A stretch of DNA of 15,643 nt, taken from an uncultured Bacteroidales bacterium (GTDB lineage: Bacteria; Bacteroidota; Bacteroidia; Bacteroidales; UBA932). A program made the position numbers and the translations under genes. The notes below the pieces were generated by a model. That model had not been told where the DNA came from. It did not search any database and worked only from the letters and a program-made list of their open reading frames with translations. Positions 15,190-15,643 of the stretch are shown here, one piece after another (positions within the stretch are counted from its first letter, which is position 1; every line of letters starts with the position of its first letter). The stretch is taken from the NCBI GenBank assembly GCA_905236955.1, contig CAJOQW010000106.1:1-15643 (forward strand), written 5' to 3'.

Positions 15190-15237
15190 AAGGAAAGTCG
15201 GATTAATCGCCACCGCTGAAACTATCGCCCTCCGGCA

Positions 15238-15643
15238 TTAACGTCCGCCGCCTCCGAAGCCGCCGCCGCTGAAGCCGCCGCCTCCGCCGAAGGAGGTGCC
15301 GCCACCGAAACCGCCCCAGTTGCCGCCGCGGCTCAAGGCCTCGGAAGCGCGAACCTGTGCGTTGGTGATTGCGTTCGAAAGCACGGAATTCTGGTAAAGC
15401 ACCCTCGACAAGTTATCGTATCCGCCCACTGCAGTAGTGGCCTCCTCGAAGAACTGCGGGTCGATGTCTTTCAGTTCCTTGGCTACCTTATCGGCAATGC
15501 CGAACAGTGATCCGTAAACCAGATAGTCCTGCCAGAGGCCCACATCGCGGCTTTGGCGTTCGTTCATAAGGGTGAAGTCGGACAAGAACTTCTTGAAGCC
15601 AAGAAGACCCCTGGCCTGCTTCTGCCCGTCTTCGGTATATCGG
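15238..15643 (-). CDS. DUF2207 domain-containing membrane protein (C-terminal part)
   Basis: Only the C-terminal 134 residues are in the window; the frame stays open to the window edge, so the gene starts further right. The segment GQKQARGLLGFKKFLSDFTLMNERQ...LWQDYLVYGSLFGIADKVAKEL is the characteristic cytoplasmic part of DUF2207 (YciQ-like) predicted membrane proteins. In these, G-F-K-x-F-L and L-W-x-x-Y-L-[VA]-Y-x-x-x-F-G-[IV] are conserved. The last 30 residues are an extreme glycine-rich tail (GGFGGG and GGGGGFSGGG type), also usual in this family. The function of the family is unknown. A TTG codon at 15585 is internal, not the start. Confidence 0.88.
   Translation of the reverse strand, partial: RYTEDGQKQARGLLGFKKFLSDFTLMNERQSRDVGLWQDYLVYGSLFGIADKVAKELKDIDPQFFEEATTAVGGYDNLSRVLYQNSVLSNAITNAQVRASEALSRGGNWGGFGGGTSFGGGGGFSGGGFGGGGR

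Larger units (their letters stand above)
14791..15237. other. 447-bp gene-poor stretch between convergent genes
   Basis: This lies between the 3' ends of the gate-domain gene (+) and the DUF2207 gene (-). It is less GC-rich than its neighbours. It holds a MITE-like repeat block (14843-14947) and a segment rich in inverted repeats (15031-15189). An open frame of 75 codons from a GTG (15213-14986, minus) has unusual composition and no recognisable domain, so I do not call it a gene. I see no tRNA, rRNA or classical terminator. Confidence 0.7.

Overview
The window comes from a Bacteroidota genome, most likely a Bacteroidales gut-type bacterium with a rather GC-rich genome. The evidence is promoter-like -7 boxes of the form TAnnTTTG ahead of many genes, start codons mostly without a Shine-Dalgarno (SD) sequence, several lipoproteins with Bacteroidota-type signal peptides, a DUF2807 head-GIN protein, an LptE of the Bacteroidota type and a DPP III with the HECLGH zinc motif. 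I cannot name the genus.

Layout. Positions 1-2390 run leftwards: an OmpA-like/TPR lipoprotein, then rpsL (S12) and rpsG (S7, cut by the window edge). Positions 2481-5177 run rightwards: a sigma-54 activator lacking a sensory domain, lptE, a small TPR protein and secG. These genes overlap or lie 4 bp apart and end in a strong intrinsic terminator. A small BamE-like lipoprotein follows (5240-5701). Positions 5708-10779 run leftwards: a PfkB-type sugar kinase, a lipoprotein dipeptidyl peptidase III, and a ClpB disaggregase that lacks the N-terminal domain. Next are a DUF2807 beta-solenoid lipoprotein (+), a convergent YhcH/MATE pair (-), and a nucleoside-recognition (gate) membrane protein (+). 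After that comes a 447-bp gene-poor stretch with repeats and possible RNA structure, and finally the C-terminal end of a DUF2207 membrane protein (-).

Most of the window is housekeeping and envelope biogenesis: ribosome, LPS export, protein secretion, lipoproteins and protein quality control. There is no phage, transposase, CRISPR array or defence cluster. The most unusual part is the 67-bp leader between the DPP III gene and clpB. It carries a perfect SD sequence, rare in this phylum, and an exactly complementary UCCUCCU tract just after the upstream stop codon. It could therefore fold to hide the ribosome-binding site of a heat-shock gene, or couple its translation to the gene upstream. The ClpB itself is atypical: it has no N-domain and a loop in its second ATPase domain is about 20 residues short. 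The 14791-15237 stretch, with a MITE-like block and a possible multibranched fold, is the other place worth checking.
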